64,000 bases of DNA from an uncultured bacterium (GTDB lineage Bacteria > Pseudomonadota > Gammaproteobacteria > Burkholderiales > Burkholderiaceae_C). The notes beneath the pieces are model-generated. The model searched no databases. It was not told the DNA's origin and saw only the letters and a program-made list of their open reading frames with translations. The stretch is from NCBI GenBank assembly GCA_903928495.1, contig CAIYQZ010000046.1, positions 1 through 64,000 on the forward strand, read 5' to 3'. A program made the translations under genes and the position numbers. Positions 43,509 to 52,693 of this stretch are shown in pieces; the stretch's first letter is position 1, and every line of letters begins with the position of its first letter.

Positions 43509-44465
43509 TCAATCTTCAGACTTGTATCCCGTCGCTTTGACCACTGGGCCCCAGCGGTCAAAGTCCGCTTTCAGGTGGAGCGCCAAATCGGCTGAGGATG
43601 TCACGTCAGAGTTGAATTCCAGCTTCTCGATCGCAGCGATCAGGCGCGGCTGCCTGGCAGCCGTCATCAGTGCTTTCTCAAGTTCAGCAAGCGTGGCTTT
43701 CGGCGTTTTGCTTGACGCAAACATGCCAAAGATCTCGGTCAACTGCAGTTCGGGGTAACCTTGTTCCTTGAAGGTTTGTACGCCCGGCAAGCTTGGCAAT
43801 GCCTTATCACCGGTAAACCCCAAGATCCGCAATTTGCCGGATTTGTGATGTGTGATCAAGTTGGGCAAGGTCGTGGCCAGGGCCGGAATGGTGCCGCCCA
43901 ACACATCAGTCATGGCGAGCGCGCCACCGCGATAAGGCACATGCTGAAAATCAATGCCTGCCATCCGCCCAAACATCACACCCATGAAATGCATGGCCGT
44001 CCCTGCGCCGGGTGTGCCGTAGCTGGCTTTGCCAGGATTGGCCTTTGCCCAATCCACAAACTCTTTCAAGTTTTTGGCTGGCGTGGCCGGCCCCACGGCA
44101 AGGCCGAATTGGAACGAGCACACACCCGTCAGCGGCGCCAAGTCACTCAATGCATAGCGCAGTTTGGGGTAAACGTGCGGAAAGATCGTTGCATTGCCGC
44201 CTGGCATCAGGACGACAGTGCTCCCATCGGCCGGCGCAGCCAGCATCGCTTCCGTTGCAAGCTGGCCGGCAGCACCTGTGCGATTCTCGACAATCGCGTT
44301 GTAGCCCAGCGAGCGGAGTTCTTCACTGACGTGGCGGGCCACGACATCCACAGCACCGCCGGCTGGGTAGCCAACCAGGATCTTGAGTGGCTTACCTTGG
44401 CCAAAAGCCACACTGGGCAGTGCGGCAGCGCCGAGATACATCAGGGATTGCCGGCGTGTAAACAT
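43509..44465 (-). CDS. TctC/Bug family binding protein of the sulfatase island
   Basis: Start set at MFTRRQSLMYLGAAALPSVA, preceded by AAAGG at good spacing (318 aa). The signal carries RR and is Tat-like. Bug features are LKILVGYPAGGAVDVVAR, AIVENRTGAAGQLATEAM, ADGSTVVLMPGG, GTPGAGTAMHFMGVMF and HVPYRGGALAMTDVLGGTI. It probably captures the sulfated substrate, or its organic part, in the periplasm. No tctA/tctB permease genes are present here. It is first in the reverse-strand operon and is divergent from the Crp/Fnr regulator. Confidence 0.92.
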   Translation of the reverse strand: MFTRRQSLMYLGAAALPSVAFGQGKPLKILVGYPAGGAVDVVARHVSEELRSLGYNAIVENRTGAAGQLATEAMLAAPADGSTVVLMPGGNATIFPHVYPKLRYALSDLAPLTGVCSFQFGLAVGPATPAKNLKEFVDWAKANPGKASYGTPGAGTAMHFMGVMFGRMAGIDFQHVPYRGGALAMTDVLGGTIPALATTLPNLITHHKSGKLRILGFTGDKALPSLPGVQTFKEQGYPELQLTEIFGMFASSKTPKATLAELEKALMTAARQPRLIAAIEKLEFNSDVTSSADLALHLKADFDRWGPVVKATGYKSED

Positions 44466-44550
44466 GATCAGCCTTTCATTCGGGGGTAACTGAACTGGGT
44501 ACCCAGAGGGTGCGTGGATGGCGATCGTCATCGAATGCCATGCCGCTTAC

Positions 44551-44566
44551 TGTTACCGCGGTAACA
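44551..44566. promoter_or_regulatory. perfect palindrome TGTTACCGCGGTAACA
   Basis: A 16-bp perfect palindrome lies in the divergent region between the TctC gene (86 bp from its start) and the Crp/Fnr gene (8 bp from its ATG). The TGTTA-N6-TAACA geometry equals the CRP-type TGTGA-N6-TCACA layout with one changed base per half. It is the natural candidate operator for the adjacent regulator, probably with autoregulation. A LacI-type (GntR-like) operator is the alternative, but no such regulator is nearby. Confidence 0.7.
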
Positions 44567-44574
44567 ATATCGGG

Positions 44575-45294
44575 ATGACCCCTAGTGCTTCCATCAGCTT
44601 GCCAAGCGTTGGCCACGAGTTGCTCGTGAGCCGGAGCATGAGCAGGCAGCTTGCGCAGGCGCTTGCAGCACCGCTTGCGTTGGGCAGTCGAGTGCTTCAT
44701 CGCTTCGAAGTGGGCGCCACGCTCTGCAAGTCGGGAGATCACATCACCCAATTGCCTTTTGTCATCAGTGGTCGGCTTGATGCAATCGTTCATGTCCCAG
44801 GCGCGCAAGGGGGGCAAATTGTCCCGATCGCATTTGGAGCAGGCGAAGTAGCGTTTCTGTCGTATTTGTTCAATCAGTTGCCCAGTGGTGTTGACCTTGT
44901 GGCCGGTGAGCTCACTGCCATCAAATGGGTACCGGTGGCTGAAATCGAATCGGCTTTGCTCAAGGATCCAGCGTTGTTGATCATGTTGGTTCGTTTCCTG
45001 GGGCAGCGCTTGCGCGAGGTGCAGGCGCGAGAGCGTGCATGGGCTTCGCGTGGCGTGCAACATCGTTTGTGTGCAGGCTTGGCGCGACTGCTGGTGGATT
45101 TGCCCAGGCGCAAGGATAAGGATGGTCGCTTGATTGTCGAATTGACACACGAACAGTTGGCTGCCCGATGCGGCATCAGCCGGCCGAAAGCATCCATCGC
45201 GCTTAAACATTTGGAGCGGTCCGGACTCGTGGTTTTAGGGCATCGGTCGATTGAAGTACTTGACCCGATTGCTCTGACAAAGCTGACGTCCTGA
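44575..45294 (+). CDS. Crp/Fnr family transcriptional regulator
   Basis: Start set at MTPSASISLPSVGHELLVSR (239 aa), because the track start would put the palindrome inside the coding region. It has a cyclic-nucleotide-like domain (residues ~30-150, with LPFVISGRLDAIVHVPGAQG) and a C-terminal winged helix: LTHEQLAARCGISRPKASIA, LKHLERSGLVVLG. There is no N-terminal Cys cluster of FNR type, so oxygen sensing through an iron-sulfur cluster is unlikely. It probably controls the divergent TctC-sulfatase genes. Confidence 0.87.
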   Translation: MTPSASISLPSVGHELLVSRSMSRQLAQALAAPLALGSRVLHRFEVGATLCKSGDHITQLPFVISGRLDAIVHVPGAQGGQIVPIAFGAGEVAFLSYLFNQLPSGVDLVAGELTAIKWVPVAEIESALLKDPALLIMLVRFLGQRLREVQARERAWASRGVQHRLCAGLARLLVDLPRRKDKDGRLIVELTHEQLAARCGISRPKASIALKHLERSGLVVLGHRSIEVLDPIALTKLTS

Positions 45295-45399
45295 GCATCT
45301 GCCAGGCCCGAAGGGGTTCTTGCGAGGCCGACCAACTTGGAACGTGCTCGCACAACTGAGATGTCTCAGGTGGTCTTCGCTTTGATGTGAAAAATAAAT

Positions 45400-45441
45400 A
45401 AAAATAAGCTCTTACGCTTATCCAGTAAGCTCTGATAGCTA
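45400..45441 (-). repeat. dispersed repeat TAGCT-N17-AAGCG, copy D
   Basis: On the reverse strand this copy begins TAGCTATCAGAGCTTAC, continues with TGGATAAGCGTAAG and ends TTATTTTT. It is intergenic, between the convergent Crp/Fnr and exonuclease genes, at the right edge of the low-GC island. The remaining ~190 bp of this gap show no gene. Confidence 0.65.
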
Positions 45442-45529
45442 CGAATTATGCTTCCCTTACGGGGCGCCCGTTGGACGCTTTGGTTGCCCCCAACCATCCA
45501 CCAACCCACCCACGTGGCTTCCCGACTAC

Positions 45530-46150
45530 TCACCGCCCCAGCAAAGCCCGCAGCTTGATGAACGCCAGCGCCGCCATGGTGGCGTCGTTCACGGGGTTGT
45601 GGGCTTTGCGCTCGGGCAGACCCAGGTCGGCCATCAGGGTGGCCAGACGCAGGTCGATGTGGGCGTTGGGGTTTTGCTTGTACTTGTGGTCGTAGTACAG
45701 ACCCGACACCTCGATTTGCTCGTTGGGCAGCGGTATGCCGATGACCGGCTGTACCAGTCGGTTGAGCAGGGCCACATCAAATTCCAGGTAGTAGCCCACC
45801 AGCGGGCGCGAGCCAATGAAATCCAGCACGCGTTGCGCCACTTCCTGCGGCGGCAGCCCGTGGTCGGCCAGGTCGCTTTCGCGCACCTGGTGGATGCGCA
45901 CACTCTCGGCGCCCATGGGGCTGCGGTCTGCGTCGGGCCGCACCAGCAGTTCCAGCCGCTGGCTGGTCAACACGCGTTGGCCACTGATGCGCACCGCGCC
46001 CACGCTGATGATGTGGTCGCGTTCGCGGTCGAGGCCGGTGGTTTCGCAGTCGATGCTGACCCACTCACCGGGCGGCGGTGGGTCAAACAGACCGGCATAT
46101 TGGGGGTTGGTCAGGCGGTGGCGGTACCACGCGCGCTGCAGGCGGTTCAC
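45530..46150 (-). CDS. 3'-5' exonuclease, DnaQ/DEDDh type
   Basis: A 206-aa protein from a GTG start that overlaps the upstream gene's stop (GTGA). The DEDDh motifs are visible: SIDCETTGLDRERDHIISVG (ExoI), GYYLEFDVALLNRLV (ExoII) and KAHNPVNDATMAALAFIKLR (ExoIII). It resembles stand-alone DnaQ-like exonucleases that accompany cNMP/CBS/DUF294 proteins in many proteobacteria. The nucleic-acid substrate is unknown; a role in repair or nucleotide metabolism is inferred. Confidence 0.9.
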   Translation of the reverse strand: MNRLQRAWYRHRLTNPQYAGLFDPPPPGEWVSIDCETTGLDRERDHIISVGAVRISGQRVLTSQRLELLVRPDADRSPMGAESVRIHQVRESDLADHGLPPQEVAQRVLDFIGSRPLVGYYLEFDVALLNRLVQPVIGIPLPNEQIEVSGLYYDHKYKQNPNAHIDLRLATLMADLGLPERKAHNPVNDATMAALAFIKLRALLGR

Positions 46151-47973
46151 AGCGCCTCCAGCTTGAAGTGGATGTGCAGGTGCTGTTTGAAGCGCTTGAT
46201 GATGGCCAGCGAGTCTTTCAGCAGGTCGCGTTCCAGTGTGCCCAGTTCAGACAGTTTGACCAGGTTATGGGGCGTGGTACCCATCTGACGCTGGCGCAGG
46301 TTGTTTTTGAGTTTGAGGCCCATCAGGAACTGCAGGGCATCCACCAGGTCGCGCGCCAGCGCGGCGTCCAGGTGTTCCTTGGTGGCCAGCAGGTGTATGC
46401 GTTCGGTGGTGCGCAGGGCATCGAGTTGGTGTTCGAGTGCCAGGGCGCGTATGCCGTGGACGATGGGGAAGGTGCCCAGCTTTTTCAGGTCGAAGCTTTG
46501 TTCATCTCGCCCCCGCAGGGTGGTCAGGCGGTCCCACCAGGTGCCGGGTTCGCTGAACTGTTCCACGGCGCCGGCAAAGCGGGCCAGCAGGGCATCGCTG
46601 CCGCCAAACAGCCCACGCAGGTGGTTGTGTGCCTGGCGCAGCAGGTCTGTGTCACCGGCCACTGCGCGTGCGTCCATGAAGATGGCCAGGTGCATGGGCC
46701 CGTCTGGGTGTGAGCCCAGCAGCCAGTCGGCAATGGTTGTTTTGTAGCCTGCCAGCGGCTGGCGCCACAGCGGGTTGGTCAGCATGATGTGTCCGGGGCA
46801 GGGCGGGTAGCCAAACGTGGCCAATGCCTCGTTGAAGCGTTGGGCCAAGGCTTCCAGTTCAGGGAACTCGAAGCCATCGCGCAGGATGAGTGCGTTGTCC
46901 TGATCGGTCTTCAGAATCTGCTCGCCCCGCCCCTCGCTGCCCATCACCATCAGGCAGCTGTTGGCAGCGAGTTCTGGCGGGGCCAGCATTCCCCACAGCC
47001 GGGCAAAAATCTGGCTGTTCAGTTCGCTGACCAGTGTTGAAATCACTTCTATCTTCACGCCGCCGTTGTGCAGCAGGGCAATCAACCCGTCCATTTGCTG
47101 GGCGGCGGCTTGCAGCTCGTCCACCGTGTTTGCCTGCTGTACCTGCAGCGCAATGATGTGCGAGTGGTTGGAAATGAAGCTCATCAGGTCCAGCTGCGTC
47201 AGCACACCCAGAATGGCGTCGCCCTCGCGCACCAGCACGCGGTGCACCCTGTGGCGGATCATCACCAGCAAGGCGTCAAACAGCTCGGTATCGGGCGTGA
47301 CGGCTATCAGGTCAAAGCGGGCCACATCGCGCACGGGCAGCGCGTTGGGTGGGGTGGGGCGCAGCAGGGCGTCGCGCAGGTCGGTGGTGGTGAACATGCC
47401 CACGCGGGGTTGGCCGTTGGCATCGTTGTCGTTCACCAGGGCGTTGGTCAGGCCACGTTCGGACAGCTGTGCGCACAGGCTGACCAGATCGGTGTTGCCA
47501 TCCACGAAGAATGGTTTGCGGATGAAAGCGTCGCGCACCTTCACCATCATCAGCGACAAAAACTCGCGGCTCTTGTTGCCCTCTGACACAGCGGACAGCC
47601 GACGCGACATGTCGGCAAACAGCAAGGCGCTGAAACGGCTGTTGCTGGCGACCAGATCGCGCAGGGTGGCTTGTGGCAGCTGGTAAGTGATGACTTCGTC
47701 CAGCGCGGTCAGCACGCTGGTGGTGCGCCCGGCCATGGCGGCACGGGCGGCAAAAAAGTCTTCAGGCCCATAGACGGACACCACCTCGCCCGCTTCCATG
47801 TGCTGCACATGCCCCTTGATGACCACATGCACGTGTGTGGCGGGCATGTCGGGGTTCAGGATGACGGCGTCTTTGGGGTAGTACGCAATGTCCACCGTGT
47901 CTTGCACCAGCTTCCGTTCTTTGGGGCTGAGGCAGTCGAACGGCGGGTGGTTGAAATTGAATGAACTGGGCAT
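46147..47973 (-). CDS. cNMP-binding/CBS/DUF294 nucleotidyltransferase protein
   Basis: Start set at MPSSFNFNHPPFDCLSPKER (608 aa); the N-terminal track extension overlaps the actP terminator. Domains are cyclic-nucleotide-binding-like (residues ~10-120, VVIKGHVQHMEAGEVVSVYG), two CBS motifs (~150-275), a DUF294 nucleotidyltransferase (~320-420) with GSEGRGEQILKTDQDNALIL, and a helical DUF294_C domain. The GS-X-GR-X-E and D-X-D pattern is intact, so nucleotidyl transfer is plausible, possibly to the partner exonuclease or another protein (GlnD-like chemistry). It lies downstream of actP-yjcH, separated by a terminator, and is coupled to the exonuclease. Confidence 0.88.
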   Translation of the reverse strand: MPSSFNFNHPPFDCLSPKERKLVQDTVDIAYYPKDAVILNPDMPATHVHVVIKGHVQHMEAGEVVSVYGPEDFFAARAAMAGRTTSVLTALDEVITYQLPQATLRDLVASNSRFSALLFADMSRRLSAVSEGNKSREFLSLMMVKVRDAFIRKPFFVDGNTDLVSLCAQLSERGLTNALVNDNDANGQPRVGMFTTTDLRDALLRPTPPNALPVRDVARFDLIAVTPDTELFDALLVMIRHRVHRVLVREGDAILGVLTQLDLMSFISNHSHIIALQVQQANTVDELQAAAQQMDGLIALLHNGGVKIEVISTLVSELNSQIFARLWGMLAPPELAANSCLMVMGSEGRGEQILKTDQDNALILRDGFEFPELEALAQRFNEALATFGYPPCPGHIMLTNPLWRQPLAGYKTTIADWLLGSHPDGPMHLAIFMDARAVAGDTDLLRQAHNHLRGLFGGSDALLARFAGAVEQFSEPGTWWDRLTTLRGRDEQSFDLKKLGTFPIVHGIRALALEHQLDALRTTERIHLLATKEHLDAALARDLVDALQFLMGLKLKNNLRQRQMGTTPHNLVKLSELGTLERDLLKDSLAIIKRFKQHLHIHFKLEAL

Positions 47974-48002
47974 GGGTGCTGAATGGGTGCGGGGGCAAAG
48001 AA

Positions 48003-48036
48003 AAAAGCCGCTGGCACCGAAGTGGCAGCGGCTTTT
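48003..48036 (-). terminator. Rho-independent terminator after actP
   Basis: On the reverse strand GCCGCTGCCAC, a TTCG loop and GTGCCAGCGGC form an 11-bp stem with one mismatch, followed by six T residues. It lies 20 bp after the actP stop and separates actP from the nucleotidyltransferase gene. Confidence 0.88.
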
Positions 48037-48055
48037 CAACCCTGTGAGAACGTGC

Positions 48056-49774
48056 TCAGTGGCCGGAAGCGCCCGATGCGCCAATGCCGGTTTCAGAGCG
48101 AACCTGCTGGGCCAGGAAGCCCGCACGGTCAACCTTGGCACGCTCGCTGTTGTCCAGAATGGAGAACAGCCAGATGCCCACAAAACCGATGGTCATCGAG
48201 AACAAGGCGGGTGACGTGTAGGGGAATGGAGCGCTGCCTTTGGCGTTGCCCAGCACGGCTTCCCACACAGAGGCGGACAGCACGGTCAGGACCACGGAAG
48301 AAATCAGGCCCAGGAAGCCGCCGATCACGGCACCACGCGTGGTGCAGTTTTTCCACAGCACCGACATGAACAGCACCGGGAAGTTGGCGGACGCCGCAAT
48401 GGCGAAGGCCAGAGACACCATGAACGCGATGTTTTGCTTCTCAAAGGCAATGCCCAGTGTCACGGCGATGATGCCAAGTGCAATGGTGGTGGCGCGTGAA
48501 ACCTTCAGTTCAGACACGCTGTCGGCCTTGCCCTTTTTGATCACAGTGGCGTAAATGTCGTGAGACACGGCAGATGCGCCAGAGAGTGTCAGGCCAGCCA
48601 CCACAGCCAGGATGGTGGCAAACGCCACGGCCGAGATGAAGCCCAGGAACACGTTGCCGCCCATGGCGTTGGCCAGGTGAATGGCCGCCATGTTGCCGCC
48701 GCCCTTCAAGGCGCCCTTGGCGTCCAGGAATTCAGGGTTGGTCAACACAAAGGCAATGGCACCGAAACCGATGATGAAGGTCAGCACGTAGAAGTAGCCG
48801 ATCCAGGTGGTGGCCCACAGCACGGATTTGCGGGCTTCTTTGGCGTTGGGCACCGTGAAGAAGCGCATCAGGATGTGGGGCAAACCAGCGGTACCGAACA
48901 TCAGGGCCATGCCGAAAGAGATGGCGCTGATGGGGTCTTTCACAAACGAGCCGGGGCCCATGATGGAAAAGCCCGCCACTGCGGCTTCTTCAGGCGTTTT
49001 GCCTGCGGTCACGGCCAAGCCGGTCTTGATTTCAACGGCCTTGGCAAACATGGCTTCGGGGCTGAAACCAAAGTTCCACAGCACCATGAAAGCCATGAAC
49101 GACGCACCGGCCAGCAACAGACAGGCCTTGATGATCTGCACCCAGGTGGTGGCGGTCATGCCGCCGAACAGCACGTACACCATCATCAGCGCGCCCACGA
49201 TCACCACAGCGATGTAGTACTCCAGGCCGAACAGCAGCTTGATCAGCTGGCCTGCACCCACCATCTGGGCAATCAGGTAGAAGGCCACCACCACGAGCGT
49301 GCCGGAAGCGGCAAACACGCGGATGGGAGTTTGGGCAAAGCGGAAGGCAGCCACGTCGGCAAAGGTGAACTTGCCCAGGTTGCGCAGGCGCTCGGCCATC
49401 AGGAAGGTGACCACAGGCCAGCCCACCAGGAAGCCGATGGAGTAGATCAGGCCGTCAAAGCCGCTGGCCATCACGGCAGCGGAAATACCCAGGAACGAAG
49501 CGGCAGACATGTAGTCGCCCGCAATGGCCAAACCGTTCTGAAAACCGGTGATGCCGCCACCGCCGGTGTAGAAGTCGGCGGCCGACTTGGTTTTGGCCGC
49601 TGCCCACTTGGTGATGAACATCGTGCCGGCCACAAACGCGCCGAACATGATGATGGCCGTCCAGTTGGTGGCCTGCTTTTCAGCCTGGCCCAGGTCGGCA
49701 CCGGCCGCAATGGCACCGGTACAGGCCATCAGCAGGGCCCACAAGACCATGTTGGAGTAGGGTTTGGTTTTCAT
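48056..49774 (-). CDS. actP: cation/acetate symporter ActP
   Basis: A 572-aa sodium:solute symporter family protein with a cleavable-looking N-terminal helix ([20 protein letters not shown]) and about 13 further TM helices. ActP features are [20 protein letters not shown] near residue 90, [18 protein letters not shown], and [20 protein letters not shown]. It takes up acetate and other short monocarboxylates. It overlaps the DUF485 gene upstream by 4 nt in the standard yjcH-actP order. The partner acs gene is not in the window. Confidence 0.96.
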   Translation of the reverse strand: MKTKPYSNMVLWALLMACTGAIAAGADLGQAEKQATNWTAIIMFGAFVAGTMFITKWAAAKTKSAADFYTGGGGITGFQNGLAIAGDYMSAASFLGISAAVMASGFDGLIYSIGFLVGWPVVTFLMAERLRNLGKFTFADVAAFRFAQTPIRVFAASGTLVVVAFYLIAQMVGAGQLIKLLFGLEYYIAVVIVGALMMVYVLFGGMTATTWVQIIKACLLLAGASFMAFMVLWNFGFSPEAMFAKAVEIKTGLAVTAGKTPEEAAVAGFSIMGPGSFVKDPISAISFGMALMFGTAGLPHILMRFFTVPNAKEARKSVLWATTWIGYFYVLTFIIGFGAIAFVLTNPEFLDAKGALKGGGNMAAIHLANAMGGNVFLGFISAVAFATILAVVAGLTLSGASAVSHDIYATVIKKGKADSVSELKVSRATTIALGIIAVTLGIAFEKQNIAFMVSLAFAIAASANFPVLFMSVLWKNCTTRGAVIGGFLGLISSVVLTVLSASVWEAVLGNAKGSAPFPYTSPALFSMTIGFVGIWLFSILDNSERAKVDRAGFLAQQVRSETGIGASGASGH

Positions 49775-50082
49775 TTCGACACTGCCTTTTTGATTTCTTC
49801 GGTCAGGTCGTCGAATTCGCTGTTGGCGCGACGCACGTAGAAGCCGGTGATGACGATGGTGAACACAATCACGCCCAGGCCAATGGGCATGCCCACGGTC
49901 ATGACGCCTGCGCCCATTTTTTGGGACAGGAATTCCTTGTTGAAGGCCACCAGCAAGATGAAGCCGTAATACACGACCATCATCAGCGCCGTCAGCAGCC
50001 AGCCAAAGCTGGAGCGCTTGGCCTTGAGTTCTTGGTATTTCGGATGGTTTGCAATCCGGTTTGCCAGGTCCATTTCCATGGA
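49771..50082 (-). CDS. yjcH: DUF485 membrane protein YjcH
   Basis: Start set at [20 protein letters not shown] because AAAGGGA lies six bases upstream; the longer track start lacks a ribosome-binding site. 103 aa, equal to the usual family length. Two TM helices (residues ~25-48 and 62-84) are followed by a charged tail ([18 protein letters not shown]). DUF485 proteins are encoded directly before actP and may help its assembly or function. Coupled to actP by an ATGA overlap. Confidence 0.93.
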   Translation of the reverse strand, partial: SMEMDLANRIANHPKYQELKAKRSSFGWLLTALMMVVYYGFILLVAFNKEFLSQKMGAGVMTVGMPIGLGVIVFTIVITGFYVRRANSEFDDLTEEIKKAVSK

Positions 50083-50266
50083 ATCCCTTTCAGTGAGTTG
50101 ACTTTCATCCAAGGTCACGGCTTGCATACCAAGCAGTGTTTTTCCTGATTCGCGAAAGTTGAAAAGGATGCTATGCCCCTGGTATTACCAAGGTCTTACT
50201 GAATCTGCTGATATCCGTGGAAACGAGTAGGGGTTTACCCTTGTTTCGGGTTGATGTGCTGTGTCT
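50083..50266. promoter_or_regulatory. upstream region of yjcH-actP with two palindromic motifs
   Basis: This 184-bp gap must hold the yjcH-actP promoter. TGGTATTACCA (50180-50190) is an odd-length perfect palindrome inside CC..GG. GGGT-TT-ACCC (50231-50240) is a second inverted repeat. Acetate genes in related bacteria are controlled by LuxR-type response regulators and carbon-status regulators, for which these are candidate sites. No gene is seen here. Confidence 0.4.
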
Positions 50267-51109
50267 TTACCCAGCAGACAGCAGGTAAGCCAATTCGTCC
50301 TCGGTGAAGCCAGCCTGTTTTCGGGCTTCGTCATTGAACGGCGGCCTCAGTCGTGGGGCAGCATGCTCGCGGGCCAGCACCCGGTAGTGCGCCACCGGGT
50401 CCAGCCCCTGCTGGGCACACAGCCATGCGTACCAGCGGTTGCCAATGGCCACGTGGCCAATTTCATCGCGCAGGATGATGTCCAGTGCGTCGCACATGGC
50501 CAGGGCGTCGGGCGTGCCCACTTTGCGCAATTTGGCTTGTATGAGCGGTGTGGCGTCCAGCCCTCTGGCTTCAAGTGTGCGTGGCACCAGTGCCATGCGT
50601 GCGGTCACATCCAGCGCGGTTTTTTCGCACATGGCCCACAGCCCATCGTGCGCAGGAAAGCTGCCGTAGTGCCAGCGTTCCCCTGCGGGCCCTTGCAGGC
50701 CCAGCAGCAGCTCATGCAGCAAGCCGAAGTGGTAGGCCTCTTCGGCGGCCACTTGCAGCCAGTCCCAGTAATAGTCATCGGGCATGTCCGGGAACCGCCA
50801 CACGGCGTCCAGCGCCAGGTTGATGGCATTGAACTCAATGTGGCAAATCGCGTGCAGCAGGGCTGCCCGCCCCTCCTGTGTGAAAGGAGAGCGTGTGGGT
50901 ACGTCCGAGGGGTCGATCAGGACCGGCTTGCCGGGCCTGCCGGGTACCGCGGGCCCGGCCGCGCCATCGAGCCGCGCGGATGCATCCAGCTGCACGCGCC
51001 CCTGCGCGACGGCTGCAGTCAAGGCTTGAACGAGTCGGACCTTCTCTGCGATGTCGGGTTCGGCGAGGATGGCCAACGCACGCGGCCGCAATTGCACAAA
51101 GGAGTCCAT
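50267..51109 (-). CDS. DUF455 ferritin-like protein
   Basis: Start set at [20 protein letters not shown] (280 aa). The ferritin-like four-helix pattern is clear: [35 protein letters not shown] and [16 protein letters not shown] supply Glu/His ligands of the two-metal type. Length is typical. Function is not established; relatives of the MiaE-like group act as di-iron oxygenases. The start codon is inside a palindrome shared with the divergent carbonic anhydrase gene (16 bp between the two start codons), and no Shine-Dalgarno sequence fits. Confidence 0.87.
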   Translation of the reverse strand: MDSFVQLRPRALAILAEPDIAEKVRLVQALTAAVAQGRVQLDASARLDGAAGPAVPGRPGKPVLIDPSDVPTRSPFTQEGRAALLHAICHIEFNAINLALDAVWRFPDMPDDYYWDWLQVAAEEAYHFGLLHELLLGLQGPAGERWHYGSFPAHDGLWAMCEKTALDVTARMALVPRTLEARGLDATPLIQAKLRKVGTPDALAMCDALDIILRDEIGHVAIGNRWYAWLCAQQGLDPVAHYRVLAREHAAPRLRPPFNDEARKQAGFTEDELAYLLSAG

Positions 51110-51128
51110 CCCTACAATTCTAGGGATG
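51107..51128. promoter_or_regulatory. palindrome containing both divergent start codons, overlapping -10 elements
   Basis: CATCCCTA, six bases, then TAGGGATG. The outer bases are the start codons of DUF455 (reverse) and the gamma-carbonic anhydrase (forward). TACAAT (51113-51118) is a good forward -10 and TAGAAT (51122-51117, reverse) a good reverse -10. In each direction transcription would begin at or next to the ATG, which implies leaderless mRNAs. TTGCAC (51092-51097) is a possible forward -35 at a short 15-bp spacing. Confidence 0.6.
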
Positions 51129-51650
51129 AGCATTTACCAACTTGACGATCAAACCCCCAGCGTGCACCCCTCGGCCTGGGTGGCAGACAGTGCCCAGGTG
51201 ATGGGCAACGTCAGCCTGGCGGCCGACACCAGCATCTGGTTTGGCGCCGTTATCCGGGGTGACAACGAGCCCATCGCCATTGGCGAAGGCACCAACATTC
51301 AGGACGGCAGCGTGCTGCACAGCGACAACGGCAAACCGCTGACCGTTGGCAAACACGTGACCGTGGGCCACCAGGTCATGCTGCACGGCTGCACCATCGG
51401 TGACGAATCGCTGATTGGCATCGGTGCCATCGTGCTCAACGGGGCAAAAATCGGCAAACACTGCCTGGTGGGTGCCGGTTCACTGGTGACCGAGGGCAAA
51501 GAGTTTCCCGACGGTTCCATGATCATGGGCAGCCCCGCCAAGGTGGTGCGCCAGCTCAGCCCTGAGCAGCAAGAGGGCCTGCGTCAAAGTGCGAAGTACT
51601 ACATCGACAATGCCCGCCGCTTTCAAACCGGCCTGAAGAAAATTGCCTGA
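51126..51650 (+). CDS. gamma-carbonic anhydrase family protein (YrdA-like)
   Basis: Start set at [20 protein letters not shown] (174 aa). A left-handed beta-helix of hexapeptide repeats runs from residue ~10 to ~140. The YrdA/CaiE signature is present: [53 protein letters not shown] (two His zinc ligands, the third in VLHSD). C-terminal helices contain [12 protein letters not shown]. Whether it is an active carbonic anhydrase is unproved for this group. Confidence 0.93.
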   Translation: MSIYQLDDQTPSVHPSAWVADSAQVMGNVSLAADTSIWFGAVIRGDNEPIAIGEGTNIQDGSVLHSDNGKPLTVGKHVTVGHQVMLHGCTIGDESLIGIGAIVLNGAKIGKHCLVGAGSLVTEGKEFPDGSMIMGSPAKVVRQLSPEQQEGLRQSAKYYIDNARRFQTGLKKIA

Positions 51651-51660
51651 AAGCCGCACC

Positions 51661-52677
51661 ATGTCTGAACTTCACAAATTTCTGTTCGACGGTTTGCCCG
51701 TGCGCGGCATGCTGGTGCGCCTGACCGACGCCTGGCAAGACATGCTGGCCCGCCGCCAGCAAGCCGGCGGTTACCCCCAGGCCGTGACCGAGTTGCTGGG
51801 CGAGATGACGGCCGCTGCCACGCTGATGCAGGCCAACATCAAGTTCAACGGTGCCCTCATCCTGCAAATCATGGGCGATGGCCCGGTCAAGTTGGCCGTG
51901 GCCGAAGTTCAGCCCGACCTCAGCCTGCGCGCCACGGCCACTGTGGTGGGCGAGGTGGCCGACGCGTCTGCTGGCGTTGTGAAACTGAGCGACATGGTCA
52001 ATGTGAACAACCAGGGCCGCTGCGCCATCACCCTGGACCCGAAAGACCGCCAGCCCGGCCAGCAGCCCTACCAGGGTGTGGTGCCTCTGTTCGGCGACCG
52101 CCACGAAAAGCTGGAAAAACTCAGCGAGGTGATCGAGCATTACATGCTGCAAAGCGAGCAGTTGGACACCCGCTTGGTGCTGGCCGCCAACGACAAGGTG
52201 GCTGCAGGTCTGCTGATTCAGCGTCTGCCCGTCAAGGGCGAGAACAATCTGGAGGGCAACCAGGCTGGCCAGTCCCGTGCCGATGCCGTGCGCAGCGCCG
52301 ACGAAGACCAGATTGGTGTGAACGAAGACTACAACCGCATTTCCATTCTGGCCGCCAGCCTGAAGCGCGAAGAGCTGCTGGAGCTGGACGTGGACACCAT
52401 CCTGCGCCGCCTGTTCTGGGAAGAGCCACACACCCGCTTTGAGCCCCTGACCGGGGACACCGGCCCCCGCTTTGCCTGCACCTGCTCGCGCGATCGGGTG
52501 GGCAGCATGCTGCGCAGCCTGGGTGTGGCCGAAGTGGATTCCATCATTGCCGAGCAAGGCCAGGTGGAGGTGGGCTGTGAGTTTTGCGGCACCCAGTACC
52601 GCTACGACCCTGTGGATGCCGCCCACCTGTTTGTGCCCCCCACAGCCAGTGCACCGGGAACCGAAAAGCTGCACTGA
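51661..52677 (+). CDS. hslO: redox-regulated chaperone Hsp33
   Basis: Start set at MSELHKFLFDGLPVRGMLVR (338 aa). Core features are GGYPQAVTELLGEMTAAATL, LILQIMGDGPVKLAVAEV, and a linker region. The C-terminal zinc/redox switch has Cys in ACTCS and CEFCG, the CXC and CXXC pair whose oxidation activates holdase function. It begins 10 bp after the carbonic anhydrase gene and is probably co-transcribed. Confidence 0.96.
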   Translation: MSELHKFLFDGLPVRGMLVRLTDAWQDMLARRQQAGGYPQAVTELLGEMTAAATLMQANIKFNGALILQIMGDGPVKLAVAEVQPDLSLRATATVVGEVADASAGVVKLSDMVNVNNQGRCAITLDPKDRQPGQQPYQGVVPLFGDRHEKLEKLSEVIEHYMLQSEQLDTRLVLAANDKVAAGLLIQRLPVKGENNLEGNQAGQSRADAVRSADEDQIGVNEDYNRISILAASLKREELLELDVDTILRRLFWEEPHTRFEPLTGDTGPRFACTCSRDRVGSMLRSLGVAEVDSIIAEQGQVEVGCEFCGTQYRYDPVDAAHLFVPPTASAPGTEKLH

Positions 52678-52693
52678 GGCAATGATGATTCGA

